Source: Sarcocystis neurona (Eukaryota > Apicomplexa > Conoidasida > Eucoccidiorida > Sarcocystidae). From it: a stretch of DNA of 64,000 bases. Shown here in pieces: positions 63,301 through 64,000 of the stretch. How positions within the stretch are numbered: the stretch's first letter is position 1; every line of letters starts with the position of its first letter. Location: the NCBI GenBank assembly GCA_000727475.1, contig KL647310.1, positions 1,694,849-1,758,848 on the forward strand, given 5' to 3'. The notes beneath the pieces were generated by a model. The model was not told the DNA's origin. It saw only the letters and a program-made list of their open reading frames with translations, and ran no database searches. Made by a program: the position numbers and the translations under genes.

Positions 63301-63351
63301 CTGTACGCGTGCTGCACTTGCTGCTGCAGCACCTGCTGCGTCTATGGCATT
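63301..63351 (-). CDS. Small candidate exon, minus strand, unassigned
   Basis: The segment ends at a perfect GTAGGT donor after GTACAG. The acceptor is CACACCAG before 63351, or possibly an earlier CACGAG. In phase 0 it encodes NAIDAAGAAAASAARVQ, an Ala-rich stretch, and phase 0 fits the exon at 63084-62917. The left boundary is uncertain. Confidence 0.4.
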
Positions 63352-63559
63352 CTGGTGTGCGTACACCGCAGGGAAGGAGTACTCGTGTACGTACATATGC
63401 ACACACGCATGCAAAGACGCGTAGGAAGACGGCCGCACAAATACGCCGTGTCAAGAGAGACAAATGACGCGCGAGAAATAGGCACGTGGGTGCTTCTAGG
63501 GAAGACGTACGAACGACACCGTGCAACAGCTGTGCAAGCAGCAGCCGCACCGGAGGAGA

Positions 63560-63790
63560 GGCCACTCCAGAGGGCAGCGCAGTTGCCGGCGAGAGAAAAC
63601 GAAACGCGCAGAGCAGGCCGCAGAAGCAGCAGATACAGGACCAGCAGGCGCAGCAACACCAGACGCAGCACGGACAGGAGCTGCAGCAGCAGCAACACAC
63701 GCAACAACGGCAGCAACACACGCACCAGCGGCAGCAACACACGCAGCGGCGGCAGCAACACATGTAGCAGCAGGGGGCATGGCAGCAGCG
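63560..63790. repeat. CAG/CTG-rich tract, probably intronic
   Basis: About 230 bp of CAG and CAA triplets on the plus strand. In minus-strand frames it gives Ala-, Leu- or Cys-rich runs, all open, so frame alone does not show coding. I consider it intronic because a good donor lies just upstream at 63818 and the flanking candidate exons agree in phase without it. Confidence 0.6.
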
Positions 63791-63818
63791 TCGAGTGCTT
63801 CGGCCTTCTGCTGCTTAC

Positions 63819-64000
63819 TGGTCTCCCATTGATATATGCGCTGTGGGGGACGATTGTCGTGACGAGACACAAAACTGTCCGTCTTTTTCGGTTTGCTAAA
63901 TCTTCGCTATTCAGACCCCAGTCTTCTGCGGATTGCTCGGCTTCTCCCTTCCGCTCTTCCTGCTCTAAGCTCGTCTGGTGTTCGTCTTCCTCCTCGCCCA
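63819..64000 (-). CDS. Candidate exon cut by the window edge, minus strand
   Basis: From the right edge one frame is open to a CCA/GTAAGC donor at 63818, phase 0. It begins strongly acidic (EEEDEHQTSLEQEERKGEAE) and continues SAEDWGLNSEDLANRKRR and a mildly hydrophobic part. The composition is coding-like. It may be the upstream neighbour of the exon at 63351-63301. I do not recognise the protein. Confidence 0.4.

Noticed and set aside
1..64000. Search for CRISPR arrays, rRNA, tRNA, telomeric repeats and transposases
   Set aside because: I saw no spaced identical repeats, no rRNA-like or cloverleaf sequence I could support, no TTTAGGG arrays and no transposase motif. A covariance-model scan for tRNA would be needed to exclude small RNAs.

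Overview
The window looks like nuclear DNA of a coccidian apicomplexan, most likely an eimeriid (Eimeria or Cyclospora). The grounds are: (i) a laforin-type glucan phosphatase, a marker of organisms storing floridean-starch-like amylopectin; (ii) coding exons stuffed with (CAG/CTG)n-derived single-amino-acid runs; (iii) genes with few to many introns bounded by good GTAAGT/GTACGT-type donors; and (iv) long gene-poor stretches full of TA, ACAC and CAG microsatellites. I saw no prokaryotic operon signals, rRNA, tRNA, CRISPR array, telomere repeat or complete transposon.

Three genes can be reconstructed by joining exons in phase at consensus splice sites. (1) Laforin, minus strand, 10209 to 5491, four exons, 903 aa. 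Its CBM20 starch-binding domain is broken by two very large low-complexity insertions, and its phosphatase domain is intact. (2) A four-domain voltage-gated Ca2+-channel-like alpha-1 subunit, plus strand, 31972 to 42065. Two long reading frames join across one 1,082-nt intron into a 3,003-aa protein with an E/E/E/E selectivity filter, an EF-hand/pre-IQ/IQ-like tail and a C-terminal array of about eight 53-residue repeats. (3) A CLPTM1-family membrane protein, minus strand, at least 59591 to 47708. Nine exons recover the C-terminal 434 residues; the N-terminal exons are still to be found, probably to the right.

Layout: 0-5.4 kb has no convincing gene apart from one possible ORF and two small duplications. 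5.5-10.2 kb is laforin. 10.2-17 kb is a gene-poor region between divergent genes. 17.1-19.15 kb is a 686-aa low-complexity protein with four C-terminal membrane spans. 19.2-31.5 kb has no long ORF but contains short coding-like segments with clean splice signals on both strands, so at least two or three multi-exon genes of unknown function probably lie here. 31.97-42.07 kb is the channel. 42.1-47.7 kb is an apparently empty spacer between the convergent 3' ends of the channel and CLPTM1. 47.7-64 kb is repeat-rich and holds CLPTM1 and further unassigned minus-strand exons.

The three identified genes do not form a pathway. Laforin acts on amylopectin, the channel on Ca2+ entry, and the CLPTM1-like protein in the ER. 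All splice models are from inspection and need transcript evidence.
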